Below, piece after piece: positions 9,182 to 17,666 of a DNA stretch of 64,000 nucleotides. Each line of letters starts with the position of its first letter. Position 1 is the first letter of the stretch. This DNA comes from Mumia sp. ZJ1417 (GTDB taxonomy: Bacteria > Actinomycetota > Actinomycetes > Propionibacteriales > Nocardioidaceae): assembly GCF_014127285.1 (NCBI RefSeq), contig NZ_CP059901.1, forward strand, positions 2,170,001 through 2,234,000, read 5' to 3'. The position numbers and the translations under genes are program-made. Under the pieces are notes generated by a model, which searched no databases, had not been told where the DNA came from, and saw nothing but the letters and a program-made list of their open reading frames with translations.

Positions 9182-9276
9182 GGTGGGGAAGGTGGGCGGA
9201 CACCCTGCTCCGTAGGGTCGGATACCCTTCCCAGGTCAGTGCCCCCAGGCCGTCGAACGCCGTGAAGGAGCCCCCG

Positions 9277-9870
9277 TTGTCCGTGACCTTGCCCTCCGGT
9301 GGCACCGTACGCCCGATCACCCGGTGGGGTGAGCCCGTGATGCACCACAAGCTGCAGCCGGTGACGGAGTACGACGAGGCCCTCGAGACGCTCGTCGCGG
9401 ACATGTTCGCCACGATGTACGCGGCCGAGGGCGCAGGCCTGGCCGCCAACCAGATCGGGGTGGACCTCCAGGTCTTCGTGTTCGACTGCACCGACGGGGC
9501 CGGCAAGCGCGTCGTCGGCGTGGTCTGCAACCCGGTGCTGACCCTCCCCGAGACGGGTGACCGCAACCTCGACGACAGCGAAGAGGGCTGCCTGTCACTG
9601 CCGGGCGCCTACACCTACTGCGCGCGTCCCGACTGGTCGCAGGTCGACGGCACCGACCACACCGGTGCTCCCGTGACGTACGTCGGCGAGGGCGGCACGC
9701 TCGCACGCTGCCTGCAGCACGAAACCGACCACCTCATGGGCACCGTCTTCGGAGACCGGGTGCCGTCGCGGGCCCGCAAGAAGCTCTACAAGCAGGCCGA
9801 GGCGATCGCCGAGGACTACCCGGCCGCGTGGCCCGCCGTGGCCCGGGTGAGCAGCGCGCACGACCTCTGA
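9277..9870 (+). CDS. def: peptide deformylase
   Basis: Removes the formyl group from nascent protein N-termini. All three metal-site motifs are present: GAGLAANQIGV, EGCLSLPG with the metal-binding Cys, and QHETDHLMG (HExxH). The start is TTG at 9277, placed there because AAGGAG lies 6 nt upstream; a GTG at 9283 is the alternative and the frame is open further upstream. The protein is 197 residues and its C-terminus carries a basic tail (RARKKLYKQ), usual in actinobacterial enzymes. The methyltransferase gene converges 30 bp downstream. Confidence 0.94.
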   Translation: MSVTLPSGGTVRPITRWGEPVMHHKLQPVTEYDEALETLVADMFATMYAAEGAGLAANQIGVDLQVFVFDCTDGAGKRVVGVVCNPVLTLPETGDRNLDDSEEGCLSLPGAYTYCARPDWSQVDGTDHTGAPVTYVGEGGTLARCLQHETDHLMGTVFGDRVPSRARKKLYKQAEAIAEDYPAAWPAVARVSSAHDL

Positions 9871-9900
9871 CGCCCGTCCCCCGCTGGCGGATCGAGCCCC

Positions 9901-10716
9901 CTAGTCGCCCGACGGGCCCAGCGCCCAGCAGGCGACGGCGGTCGCCGCGGCGACGTTGAGCGAGTCGATCCCGGCCGCCATCGGGACGGTCACGCGCACG
10001 TCCGCGCTGCGGGTCCAGTGCGGTGACAGGCCGTCGCCCTCCGAGCCGACCATCAGCGCGATCTTGTCCCCCGCTCCAGCCGCGGCCACCTCCCGCAGGT
10101 CGCGGGCATCGTCGGCCAGCGTCATCGCCAGGCTCGTCCACCCGTGCTCGCGCAGCAGCGTCGGAAAGCCGTACCAGTCGTCGACCCGCGCGTACGGAAG
10201 CCAGAACACCGACCCCATCGAGACCTTGATCGCCCGCCGATAGAGCGGGTCGGCGCAGCGCGGCGAGAGGACCACGGCGTCGAAGCCGAGCGCAGCCGCG
10301 CTGCGGAAGACGGCCCCGATGTTCGTGTGGTCGACGAGGTCCTCGGCCACGACGACGCGGCGCGCCCCGGCGAGCACCTCCTCCACCGACGCGACCGGGC
10401 GCCTGTCGAGGCTCGCCAGCGCACCGCGGTGCACATGGAAGCCGGTCACCCCCTCGATCGCCTTCTCGCTCATCACGTACACCGGGGCGTCGGCCGTCTC
10501 GAGCACGTCGGACAGGGTCTCCAGCCAGCGCGGCGCCATGAGGAACGACCGTGCCTGGTGCCCCGACTCGAGCGCACGGCGGACGACCTTCTCGCCCTCG
10601 GCGATGAACACGCCGCGCTCGGACTCCAGGAGCTTGCGCAGCTGCACGTCGCGCAGGTCCACGTAGTCGCGCAGCCTCGGGTCGGACGGGTCGGCGACCT
10701 CGACGATGTCAGCCAT
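9901..10716 (-). CDS. TrmH/SpoU family RNA 2'-O-methyltransferase
   Basis: A 271-residue SPOUT-class methyltransferase expected to methylate a ribose in tRNA or rRNA. The N-terminal about 100 residues form a substrate-binding domain (VFIAEGEKVVRRALES). The knotted catalytic domain has motif 1 DHTNIGAVFRSAAALGFDAV, motif 2 LMVGSEGDGLSPHW and motif 3 IDSLNVAAATAVACW. The ATG at 10716 overlaps the stop of the upstream gene by 8 nt, which points to translational coupling with the sirohaem-type gene. The exact RNA target cannot be told from sequence. Confidence 0.9.
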   Translation of the reverse strand: MADIVEVADPSDPRLRDYVDLRDVQLRKLLESERGVFIAEGEKVVRRALESGHQARSFLMAPRWLETLSDVLETADAPVYVMSEKAIEGVTGFHVHRGALASLDRRPVASVEEVLAGARRVVVAEDLVDHTNIGAVFRSAAALGFDAVVLSPRCADPLYRRAIKVSMGSVFWLPYARVDDWYGFPTLLREHGWTSLAMTLADDARDLREVAAAGAGDKIALMVGSEGDGLSPHWTRSADVRVTVPMAAGIDSLNVAAATAVACWALGPSGD

Positions 10717-11191
10717 CGTTTTCGTCACGCAGTGCGGCGACGAGCCGGTCTCGGGTCCGCGCCGAACGGGCGGGGTCGCGGTTGGACAGGACGGCGACCG
10801 TCGTCTCGTCGACGTGCCCGACCGCAGGCGTCCATGCCGTCCCCAACGGGGCATCGTCGGCACGGACGCAGAACACGCGGGCGGCGTCGGCCTCCTCCAG
10901 CACGGCGGCATTGACCGCGGGCCGGTCCGTCGACGCCATCGCGTACCAGGCTCCCGCCAGGTCGCCCGGCTCGTACGCGCGCTCCACGAGCGCGACGTCG
11001 CCGCGGTCGGCGGCCTCGCGGATGAGCGGGTCCACCTCGGGCGACACCACGGTCAGCGCGGCACCCGCCTCGAGGAACGCCGGCAGCCGGCGCGCCGCGA
11101 CGTGCCCCCCGCCGACGATGACGACACGGCGCCCCGCGAGAACGAGGCCTGAGGGGTACGGCGGATGGGTGAGTCCGGGTCCGTGGTTCAC
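10709..11191 (-). CDS. short precorrin-2 dehydrogenase/sirohydrochlorin ferrochelatase-like protein
   Basis: A 160-residue NAD-binding protein resembling the N-terminal sirohaem-synthase domain of CysG/Met8. The dinucleotide motif is RRVVIVGGGHVAARRL, followed by TVVSPEVDPLI and FCVRADDAP, both usual in the family. The enzymes normally run to about 200 residues with a dimerisation domain; here the protein ends soon after the NAD domain, so it may be reduced. The GTG start at 11191 has no Shine-Dalgarno site but a TAACAT box 6 nt upstream, suggesting a leaderless message. It is translationally coupled to the methyltransferase gene. Confidence 0.75.
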   Translation of the reverse strand: MNHGPGLTHPPYPSGLVLAGRRVVIVGGGHVAARRLPAFLEAGAALTVVSPEVDPLIREAADRGDVALVERAYEPGDLAGAWYAMASTDRPAVNAAVLEEADAARVFCVRADDAPLGTAWTPAVGHVDETTVAVLSNRDPARSARTRDRLVAALRDENDG

Positions 11192-11197
11192 TCCCCG

Positions 11198-11203
11198 ATG
11201 TTA
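11198..11203 (-). promoter_or_regulatory. -10 box TAACAT, leaderless start of the sirohaem-type gene
   Basis: TAACAT on the minus strand ends 6 nt before the GTG at 11191, and no ribosome binding site precedes that codon. Confidence 0.45.
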
Positions 11204-11261
11204 TCGAGGCGCCTCACCCGATAGCGTCGGCGGACAAGCCCGCACGACCCAAGGAGATGCG

Positions 11262-11786
11262 ATGAGCCTCGACCGTCCGGTGACACCGAACCCGTACGAC
11301 TTCCTCCCTTCGGTCCCGTCCTTCACCCTCACGAGTACGGAGCTGAGCGACGGCGACGCGCTGAACGAGGCGCAGGTGTACTCGGCCGGCAACCGGTCTC
11401 CCCAGCTGTCGTGGGAAGGATTCCCCGACACCACGAAGAGCTTCGTCGTCACCTGTTTCGACCCGGACGCACCCACCCCGTCGGGTTTCTGGCACTGGGT
11501 CCTCGTCGACGTCCCCGGGCACATCCGCTCACTCGAGTCGGGCGCCGGCTCCGGCGGCATCGTGCCGGCAGGAGCGTTCCACGTCCGCAACGACTTCGGC
11601 ACGGCAGACTTCGCGGGGGCGGCGCCGCCCGAGGGCGACCGGCCGCACCGCTACTACTTCGTCGTGCATGCGGTCGGTCAGGAGCAGCTGGGCGTCGACG
11701 AGAACGCGACGCCCGCCGTGGTCTCGTTCAACCTCGCGTTCAAGACGCTGGCACGGGCGACACTTCTCGGGACGTATCAGCACTGA
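11262..11786 (+). CDS. YbhB/YbcL (PEBP) family protein
   Basis: A 174-residue phosphatidylethanolamine-binding-protein-fold protein without a signal peptide. Signature segments are SPQLSWEGFP, VVTCFDPDAPTPSGFWHWVLVDVP (the DPDxP and W-H-W binding-pocket motifs) and HRYYFVVHAV. AAGGAG lies 6 nt before the ATG, fixing the start. The role of bacterial members is largely unknown. Its 3' end overlaps the convergent hypothetical gene by 47 bp. Confidence 0.92.
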   Translation: MSLDRPVTPNPYDFLPSVPSFTLTSTELSDGDALNEAQVYSAGNRSPQLSWEGFPDTTKSFVVTCFDPDAPTPSGFWHWVLVDVPGHIRSLESGAGSGGIVPAGAFHVRNDFGTADFAGAAPPEGDRPHRYYFVVHAVGQEQLGVDENATPAVVSFNLAFKTLARATLLGTYQH

Positions 11787-12405
11787 TCAGACGCTCGCAG
11801 TCGGCGATGGCCTCGGCGAGCATCCGGCGCAGCACGGAGTCGGAGTCGGTGCTGACCGAGCGTACGACGCCATCGACGCTGTTGAGCACGATCCGGGGAG
11901 CCGCGCGACGGGCGAAGTGCTTCGGGTGCGTCGTCAGGCCCCGGCGGAAGCCTCGCGCCCACTGCTCGGCGCTGGGCGCCTGCGCGAAAGCCTCGCCGAT
12001 CAGCGGCGCGAACTCCTCGGGAAGCGACGTCTCCGTCTCCTCCAGGTAGCGCTCGCAGGCGAGGAGCCCGACGGCCAGCGCCCGCTGATGGGCACGGGGC
12101 GACAGCGGGAGCGCGATCGTGGCCGCGCGGATGCAGATCGCGGCGTGGAGGCGCGGATCGGGACTGTTGAGACCGACGACGCGTGGCACGAGCTCCACCA
12201 TCGTGACGCGGGTGTCGTCGGTGACGTTGTCGTTGACCAGGCGAGCGAGCCCGGCCAGCAGGGGGTGCGTACACGCCGGCTGGTCGCTCCACTTCTCGCC
12301 GGCGAGATACGACGCGAACTCCATGAAGCATGCCCCCTTGCGGGGGTTCCGGTGCTTGCCCGGTGAGAGCACAGGGACGAGCTCGGGGACGCTGCTAGAC
12401 CGCAT
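11740..12405 (-). CDS. conserved hypothetical protein
   Basis: A 221-residue, mostly helical, soluble protein that I do not recognise. An early motif, NPRKGACFMEFASYLAGEKWSDQPACTHP, has two cysteines about 19 residues apart, followed by LLAGLARLVNDNVTDDTR. AGGAGG lies 7 nt before the ATG, so the gene is real despite the 47-bp convergent overlap with the PEBP gene at its 3' end. No membrane segment or signal peptide is visible. It is monocistronic. Confidence 0.7.
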   Translation of the reverse strand: MRSSSVPELVPVLSPGKHRNPRKGACFMEFASYLAGEKWSDQPACTHPLLAGLARLVNDNVTDDTRVTMVELVPRVVGLNSPDPRLHAAICIRAATIALPLSPRAHQRALAVGLLACERYLEETETSLPEEFAPLIGEAFAQAPSAEQWARGFRRGLTTHPKHFARRAAPRIVLNSVDGVVRSVSTDSDSVLRRMLAEAIADCERLISADTSREVSPVPAS

Positions 12406-12507
12406 GGCGACCTCCTGAGGAGGGGCTGTTCTGACCTTTTCCTCAGTGTGCGCCCGATCTGGCGGCAGCGCCACTGCGCTGCCACCCGATCTCGAACGGG
12501 TCGGGCG

Positions 12508-13659
12508 TCAGCCCTGTGAGCCCGGGGGCTCTTCCCAGATCTCGGTGGTGTCGTCCTCCCACGCCTCGACGGGCTCCTCGCCGGCGCGCTGCTCCTGAGC
12601 CGGCGGCACCGCGCGCTGGACCTCGGGGGTCGCGGCCGCCTTGGCGGCCTCCAGCGCCTCGTCCACCGCGCGGTGCGCCGCACTCAGATCGGGCTCCACG
12701 ATCTCGGCCGCCGGCGCCTCGTCGTACGAGACACGCCTGCGCGGACCCTCGGACATCGCCGGGATCTGGCCGACCGCGGCGCCGAGGCCCTTGAGGGCGT
12801 CGCCGACCTCGCTCGGGATGATCCAGAGCTTGTTGGCGTCGCCCTGGGCGATCTCGGGGAGCATCTGAAGGTATTGGTAGGCCAGCAGCGACTGGTCGGG
12901 CTGGCCGTCGTGGATCGCCTGGAAGACGGTCGAGATCGCCTGCGCCTCGCCCTGCGCGGTGAGGATCTGCGACTCGCGCTTGGCCTGGGCGCTGAGGATC
13001 TGGGCCTCGCGGTCACCCTCGGCCCGAAGGATCTGCGACTGCTTCTCGCCCTCGGCGGTGAGGATCGCGGCCTGACGGCTGCCCTCGGCCTGAAGGATCG
13101 CGGCGCGCTTGTCGCGGTCGGCGCGCATCTGCTTCTCCATCGAGTCCTTGATGGACGGCGGCGGGTCGACACCCTTGAGCTCGACACGGTTGACGCGGAT
13201 GCCCCACTTGCCGGTGGCCTCGTCGAGCACCCCGCGCAGCTTGGTGTTGATCTCGTCGCGGCTGGTGAGCGTCTGCTCGAGCGTCATGCCGCCGATGATG
13301 TTGCGCAGCGTCGTCATCGTCAGCTGCTCGATCGCCTGGATGTAGTTGGAGATCTCGTACGTGGCGGCGATCGGGTTGGTCACCTGGAAGTAGATGACGG
13401 TGTCGATCGAGACGACCAGGTTGTCCTCGGTGATCACCGGCTGCGGCGGGAACGACACGACCTGCTCGCGGAGGTCGATCTTGAACGAGACCTTGTCGAC
13501 GAACGGGGTGATGACGTTGAGGCCCGCGTTGAGCGTCGTCTTGTACTTGCCGAAGCGCTCGACGATCCCCGCACGTGCCTGCGGGACGATCTGGATCGAC
13601 TTGGCGAGGACGACGACGACGGCGATCGCGAGAAGGACCAGGATGATCAGGACGGCCAT
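12508..13659 (-). CDS. SPFH/band 7 (stomatin-like) membrane protein
   Basis: A 383-residue stomatin/prohibitin-type protein. One N-terminal membrane anchor (residues 2-18, AVLIILVLLAIAVVVVL) is followed by the band 7 domain (QARAGIVERFGKYK ... VVSFPPQPVITEDNLVV), then a long Ala/Glu/Gln coiled coil with repeated ILxAEGxxQ/R units (about 185-240). The last about 90 residues are a charged, low-complexity tail. AGGAG lies 4 nt before the ATG. It follows the NfeD-like gene on the same strand; such pairs act together in membrane microdomain or quality-control assemblies (family knowledge). Confidence 0.94.
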   Translation of the reverse strand: MAVLIILVLLAIAVVVVLAKSIQIVPQARAGIVERFGKYKTTLNAGLNVITPFVDKVSFKIDLREQVVSFPPQPVITEDNLVVSIDTVIYFQVTNPIAATYEISNYIQAIEQLTMTTLRNIIGGMTLEQTLTSRDEINTKLRGVLDEATGKWGIRVNRVELKGVDPPPSIKDSMEKQMRADRDKRAAILQAEGSRQAAILTAEGEKQSQILRAEGDREAQILSAQAKRESQILTAQGEAQAISTVFQAIHDGQPDQSLLAYQYLQMLPEIAQGDANKLWIIPSEVGDALKGLGAAVGQIPAMSEGPRRRVSYDEAPAAEIVEPDLSAAHRAVDEALEAAKAAATPEVQRAVPPAQEQRAGEEPVEAWEDDTTEIWEEPPGSQG

Positions 13660-13734
13660 GGGGCTCCTCGAGCTTCGGAGACGATGCCCCGGACACTAGC
13701 GCACGACCCGCCCATTCCCGAACCCGCTCCCGGG

Positions 13735-14193
13735 TCACTCCTCCGGGTACACCACCGCGGTCGCGCCGTCGATCTCGAACACCGCGACGCGGGTGCCTTC
13801 CTCGATCGTCACGCCTGGGTCGAACGCACGCGCCGACCACGTCTCTCCCCCGAGCTTGACCTGCCCCTGCGTCGCGTCGACGGTGCTCAGCGCGACCCCG
13901 GACGCGCCGACAAGCGCCTTCGTCCCGGTCTTGAGGTCCGGGCCGGTGTGCAGCCGTTTGACCATCGACGGACGCGCGAGCAGCAGCATCGCGAGCGAGA
14001 CCGCGATCGCGATGACCGCGCTCACCGCCACCGATGCTCCCAGCGCCGCCGTGCCCGCACCGGCGAACGCACCGACCGCGAGCATGAGGAGCACGAGGTC
14101 GAGGCTCAGCAGCTCAGCGGTCGCGAGCAGCAGCCCTAGCCCGAGCCAGCCCGCCCAGGCGTTGTCCCCGAGCCACTCCCAGAAGCCGTTCAT
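13735..14193 (-). CDS. NfeD family membrane protein
   Basis: A 152-residue NfeD-like protein. An N-terminal membrane part (about residues 10-75) has three or four hydrophobic segments, including LLLATAELLSLDLVLLMLAVGAFAG, and is followed by a soluble OB-fold domain (ALVGASGVALSTV ... VKLGGETWSARA ... EEGTRVAVFEIDGATAVV). It is the partner of the downstream SPFH gene, 75 bp away. A TAGAGT box ends 7 nt before the ATG and no Shine-Dalgarno site is seen, so the start is probably leaderless. Confidence 0.93.
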   Translation of the reverse strand: MNGFWEWLGDNAWAGWLGLGLLLATAELLSLDLVLLMLAVGAFAGAGTAALGASVAVSAVIAIAVSLAMLLLARPSMVKRLHTGPDLKTGTKALVGASGVALSTVDATQGQVKLGGETWSARAFDPGVTIEEGTRVAVFEIDGATAVVYPEE

Positions 14194-14200
14194 GACGGCG

Positions 14201-14206
14201 ACTCTA
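14201..14206 (-). promoter_or_regulatory. -10 box TAGAGT, leaderless start of the NfeD gene
   Basis: TAGAGT on the minus strand ends 7 nt before the ATG at 14193. It lies just past the 3' end of the ABC ATPase gene, so NfeD-SPFH is probably its own transcription unit. Confidence 0.45.
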
Positions 14207-14229
14207 GGGGACGCGAGGGGCGTACGAGG

Positions 14230-15018
14230 TCAGCGTGGCGCGCGACGTGCCGCGTAACGACCGTCGCGCTCCTCGAGGATCAGCGGCATGTGGAACGTGA
14301 TCGCGAGGTTCTGGGCGGTGAGGGTCTCGGCGATCGCCCCCTTGGCGGTGACCTTGCCGTCACGCAGCATCAGCACGTGGGTGAAGCCCGGGGGGACCTC
14401 CTCCACGTGGTGCGAGACCAGCACGAGCACCGGCGCCTCGGGGTCACGCGCGAGCTTGCCGAGGTTGGAGACGAGATCCTCGCGGCCACCGAGGTCGAGA
14501 CCCGCGGCCGGCTCGTCGAGGAGCAGCAGCTCAGGATCGGTCATCAGCGCGCGCGAGATCAGGACGCGCTTGCGCTCGCCCTCGCTGAGCGTGCCGAAGG
14601 TCCGGTCGACGAGTCGCTCGACCCCCATCAGCCGCAGGATCAGCAGTGCGCGCGCCTCGTCGAACTCCTCGTACTCCTCGCGCCAGCGGCCTGTCACCCC
14701 GTACGAAGCGGTGATAACGACGTCGAGGACCCGCTCGGACTTGGGGATGCGCTCGGCGACGGCGGCGCTCGTGTAGCCGATGCGCGGCCGCAGCTCGAAG
14801 ACGTCGACCGCGCCGAGGATCTCCCCGAGGACGGTCACCGTCCCCTCGCTCGGATGCATCTGGGTCGACGCGAGCTGCATCAACGTGGTCTTGCCAGCGC
14901 CGTTGGGTCCGAGGAGGACCCAGCGTTCTCCCTCGCTCACGGTCCAGCTGACGTCGTCGAGCAAAGTGTGGGTGCCGCGTCGTACGGTGACGTCGGCGAG
15001 CTCGAGCACGGGCGCCAT
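14230..15018 (-). CDS. ABC transporter ATP-binding protein, ModF/YfiL-like
   Basis: A 262-residue stand-alone ABC ATPase. Walker A GPNGAGKTT is near residue 38, the signature LSEGERKR near 145, and Walker B ELLLLDEPAAGLD near 165, followed by the switch histidine in LVSHHVEEVP. The Q-loop region (YTSAAVAERIP) and the HHVEEVPPGFTHVLMLRDG motif resemble molybdate-associated ModF-type ATPases. No permease is adjacent. AGGAG lies 6 nt before the ATG. Confidence 0.85.
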   Translation of the reverse strand: MAPVLELADVTVRRGTHTLLDDVSWTVSEGERWVLLGPNGAGKTTLMQLASTQMHPSEGTVTVLGEILGAVDVFELRPRIGYTSAAVAERIPKSERVLDVVITASYGVTGRWREEYEEFDEARALLILRLMGVERLVDRTFGTLSEGERKRVLISRALMTDPELLLLDEPAAGLDLGGREDLVSNLGKLARDPEAPVLVLVSHHVEEVPPGFTHVLMLRDGKVTAKGAIAETLTAQNLAITFHMPLILEERDGRYAARRAPR

Positions 15019-15104
15019 GCACTACTCCTGCACGTTGGGGTGGGCGCCCCCAACCTACGGCACCCAAAGGGCGACCGCCTGACGCGGGTTGTCCCTCGAC
15101 GTCC

Positions 15105-15110
15105 TAGGCT
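15105..15110 (+). promoter_or_regulatory. -10 box TAGGCT, leaderless start
   Basis: TAGGCT ends 7 nt before the GTG at 15118; no Shine-Dalgarno site is present in between. Confidence 0.5.
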
Positions 15111-15117
15111 CGTCGTC

Positions 15118-15861
15118 GTGCCCACGTTGTCCCGTTCCGCACGCTGGGTCTGCTGGTTCAACGCCTGGCTCGCGGGTGCCGCACCGCTCGAGACCGCCGT
15201 CGACGCCGTCCGCGCAGACGACGCGGCGCACCATGTCCTCGGCACGCCCAGCGGCGCGCCCGCCGACCCTCCGCCACCCGAGCCGCTCCTGCTCGCCTGG
15301 GGTGCGCTGCGCCGCGCCGGAGCGACCGGGGCGAGCCTCGCCCTCCCCGAGCCCGGCGACCCGTACGGTCTCGCGGGGCCGGCGGCGTTCACGGCCGCGG
15401 CGACCGACGCAGGCGAGGCGGTGATGGTCGACGGCACGGGCATCGGGCTCGTTCCGGAGGTGATCGGGAGCGGGGTCTTCTGGCACCGGTACGAGGCCAA
15501 CCCCGCCCCCCACGGCACAGGGCTCGCCGAAGCGTCGCGCGACCTCCGGACCGAGCTGGCCGTCACCGCCGACGAGCTCCTCGACCTCGATGTCGCTCGC
15601 TGGCAGCCGGAGGTCCGCGAGGCGCTCTCAGGTATCCGCGGCACCACCGAGCCGCTCCTCGCGCCGGGCTACGCACCACGTGCCGAGGAGCTCGCGGCCA
15701 CCGCCCAGCGTTGCCTGGCCATCGCCGACCTCGCGACCGCGACCGAGTCCGGGGCCGTCACCGCGTGGGAGGTCGACGCCCGCGGTACGCACCTGCGCAG
15801 CCTCGCCCGAACGGCACGGCACGCGCTGGTCGCCGCCTGCAACGCCGGTCGGCCCCGATAA
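15118..15861 (+). CDS. conserved hypothetical protein upstream of serB
   Basis: A 247-residue soluble protein without recognisable catalytic motifs. It begins PTLSRSARWVCWFNAWLAG and has a Pro-rich stretch near residues 45-58, then a helical C-terminal half ending in SLARTARHALVAACNAG. Similar proteins occur in other actinobacteria without assigned function (family knowledge, not checked). The GTG start is taken because a -10-like TAGGCT ends 7 nt before it. Its stop codon TAA also forms the first bases of the serB -10 box. Confidence 0.7.
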   Translation: MPTLSRSARWVCWFNAWLAGAAPLETAVDAVRADDAAHHVLGTPSGAPADPPPPEPLLLAWGALRRAGATGASLALPEPGDPYGLAGPAAFTAAATDAGEAVMVDGTGIGLVPEVIGSGVFWHRYEANPAPHGTGLAEASRDLRTELAVTADELLDLDVARWQPEVREALSGIRGTTEPLLAPGYAPRAEELAATAQRCLAIADLATATESGAVTAWEVDARGTHLRSLARTARHALVAACNAGRPR

Positions 15862-15864
15862 CCT
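15859..15864 (+). promoter_or_regulatory. -10 box TAACCT for serB, overlapping the upstream stop codon
   Basis: TAACCT ends 7 nt before the GTG at 15872. Its first three bases are the TAA stop of the preceding gene, so serB may have its own leaderless start although it lies in tandem. Confidence 0.4.
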
Positions 15865-15871
15865 CGGAGCC

Positions 15872-17083
15872 GTGAACGAGCCCGTCACCACCCCGACCGC
15901 ACCGCTCGACGGCCCCACCGTCTCCGTGACACTGCTGGGGCGTGACCACGCCGGTGTGACCGCGCGGCTGTTCGAGGCGTTCGCGACGTATGACGTCGAG
16001 GTGATCGACGTCGAGCAGATCGTGCTACGCGGACGCCTCGTCCTCGCGGTGCTGCTCACGGCCCCGCTCGACCGCGCGGGGTTCGAGCGGACGCTCTCCG
16101 CCGTGGCCGACGAGCTCGGGATGGAGCTCGACCTCGCGTACGGGCAGGGCGACAACCGGGGCCGCCGGCGCGGGCGCAGCCACGTCACCGTCCTCGGCGC
16201 CCCCCTCCTGCCGGCGGCGTTCGCCGCGGTCACCGCACAGGTCGCTGCCGCCGGCGGCAACATCGACCGGATCGTCCGGATGGCGCGCTACCCCGTGACC
16301 GCGATCGACCTCGACGTCTCCGGCGCCGAGCCCGAGGCGCTCCGGCGCGCGCTGGCCCTCGAGGCGGCGCGCCAGAACGTCGACGTCGCCGTGCAGCCGC
16401 TCGGCATCCACCAGCACGCCCAGCGGCTGGTCGTCATGGACGTCGACTCCACGCTCATCCAGGGCGAGGTGATCGAGATGATCGCCGCGCACGCCGGGTA
16501 CGAGGCGGAGGTCGCCGAGGTGACCGCGGCGGCGATGCGCGGCGAGCTCGACTTCGCGGACTCGCTCGCGCAGCGGGTCGCACTCCTCGGAGGAGTCGAC
16601 GCCAGCGCGCTCGACCAGGTGTACGGGGCGATCCAGCTCGCGCCCGGCGCCCGCACGATGATCCGGACGCTCAAGCGGCTCGGCTACCGCTTTGCGCTGG
16701 TCTCCGGTGGCTTCACGCAGATCATCGACAAGCTCGCCGCCGACCTCGGCATCGACTACTGGGCGGCCAACACGCTGGAGGTGGCCGACGGGAAGCTGAC
16801 GGGCCGCGTCACGGGGCCCGTGGTCGACCGCGCGGGCAAGGCAGCGGCGCTGCGCCGGTTCGCCGACGCCGCCGGCATCTCGCTCGCCAACACGGTCGCG
16901 ATCGGCGACGGCGCCAACGACCTCGACATGCTCGAGGCCGCAGGGCTCGGGATCGCGTTCAACGCCAAGCCCGCCGTACGGGATGCCGCTGACACCTCGT
17001 TGTCCGTCCCGTACCTCGACGCGATCGTCTTCCTCCTCGGCATCACCCGCGAGGAGGTCGAGGCGGCGGACGCCCTCGCCTGA
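15872..17083 (+). CDS. serB: phosphoserine phosphatase SerB with N-terminal ACT domains
   Basis: Hydrolyses O-phosphoserine to serine, the last step of serine synthesis. The 403-residue protein has two ACT-like domains (about 15-85, SVTLLGRDHAGVTARLFEA; and about 105-180, beginning SHVTVLGAPLLPAAF), then a HAD phosphatase domain: motif I VMDVDSTLIQGE near 189, motif II ALVSGGFT near 275, and the acidic motif IGDGANDLDML near 350. This is the usual actinobacterial SerB2 layout, where ACT domains bind serine for feedback control. The GTG start matches the TAACCT -10 box. A 26-bp hairpin follows the stop by 12 bp. Confidence 0.96.
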   Translation: MNEPVTTPTAPLDGPTVSVTLLGRDHAGVTARLFEAFATYDVEVIDVEQIVLRGRLVLAVLLTAPLDRAGFERTLSAVADELGMELDLAYGQGDNRGRRRGRSHVTVLGAPLLPAAFAAVTAQVAAAGGNIDRIVRMARYPVTAIDLDVSGAEPEALRRALALEAARQNVDVAVQPLGIHQHAQRLVVMDVDSTLIQGEVIEMIAAHAGYEAEVAEVTAAAMRGELDFADSLAQRVALLGGVDASALDQVYGAIQLAPGARTMIRTLKRLGYRFALVSGGFTQIIDKLAADLGIDYWAANTLEVADGKLTGRVTGPVVDRAGKAAALRRFADAAGISLANTVAIGDGANDLDMLEAAGLGIAFNAKPAVRDAADTSLSVPYLDAIVFLLGITREEVEAADALA

Positions 17084-17095
17084 CCCGCAACCCCT

Positions 17096-17151
17096 CCCGG
17101 GACGTCATACGGATCGAGGGTCGGAACCCTCGATCCGTATGACGTCCCGGG
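17096..17151. terminator. 26-bp perfect hairpin between convergent serB and sixA
   Basis: Two 26-nt arms (17096-17121 and 17126-17151) are perfect reverse complements around a 4-nt CGGA loop. The stem begins CCCGGGACGTCATACGG. The hairpin ends 2 bp from the SixA stop codon, so it can serve both converging genes as a bidirectional terminator. No T-tract follows, as is common at this G+C content. Its outer stem ACGTCATACG is shared with the hairpin at 52582-52625. Confidence 0.8.
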
Positions 17152-17153
17152 GG

Positions 17154-17663
17154 TCAGCGGGGCGACGGGGCGAGGTAGTCCTCGAGCCGCATCGTCCGTG
17201 GATCGATGTCGAACCAGTCCCCGTCGTACGTCAGCACGGCGGCGGCCGACGTCGGGAAACCACGGTCGCCGTACGCCTTCCACGCGCCGTTGTGCGTCCC
17301 GTCGTGGAGCATCCAGACGAGGTCGCCCATCGACGGGTTGTGCCCGACGACGACGATCGTGCTTGGCTCGCCGTCGACGGCACGCACCTCTTGAAGGACC
17401 CGGTGCGCGCTGGCCTCGTACAGGCTCGGGGGGTACGCCACGTGGGCCGGTGCGAGGCCGAGCGACGCGTTGACCTCGTCGAACGTCTCGCGCGTCCGTA
17501 CCGCCGGCGAGACGAGCGCGAGCGCGGTCCCGGTCACGAAGTCGGTGAGCTGCTCACCGCGGCGCCGGGCGTCGTCGTGACCGCGCCGCGTCAGCGCCCG
17601 GGCCAGGTCGGTGGACGCCGACCCCTCGGCCTTGGCGTGCCGGACCACGACCAGCTGCTTCAC
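17154..17663 (-). CDS. SixA-like histidine phosphatase
   Basis: A 169-residue histidine-phosphatase-superfamily protein. The RHG-type motif is VVVRHAKAEGS at residues 5-15, with the second catalytic His in IVVVGHNPSMGDLVWML and the conserved arginine in SPAVRTRETF. It lacks a signal peptide. The nearest family is SixA, phosphohistidine phosphatases acting on phosphorelay or PTS proteins, but substrates of actinobacterial members are uncertain. The GTG start lies 3 nt after the dodecin stop, so the two are probably co-transcribed. Confidence 0.9.
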   Translation of the reverse strand: MKQLVVVRHAKAEGSASTDLARALTRRGHDDARRRGEQLTDFVTGTALALVSPAVRTRETFDEVNASLGLAPAHVAYPPSLYEASAHRVLQEVRAVDGEPSTIVVVGHNPSMGDLVWMLHDGTHNGAWKAYGDRGFPTSAAAVLTYDGDWFDIDPRTMRLEDYLAPSPR

Positions 17664-17666
17664 GAA

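Noticed and set aside
12673-14139. Plus-strand frame opposite the stomatin and NfeD genes
   Set aside because: Its Asp/Leu/Arg repeats are the reverse complement of the stomatin coiled coil; no motif or start site.
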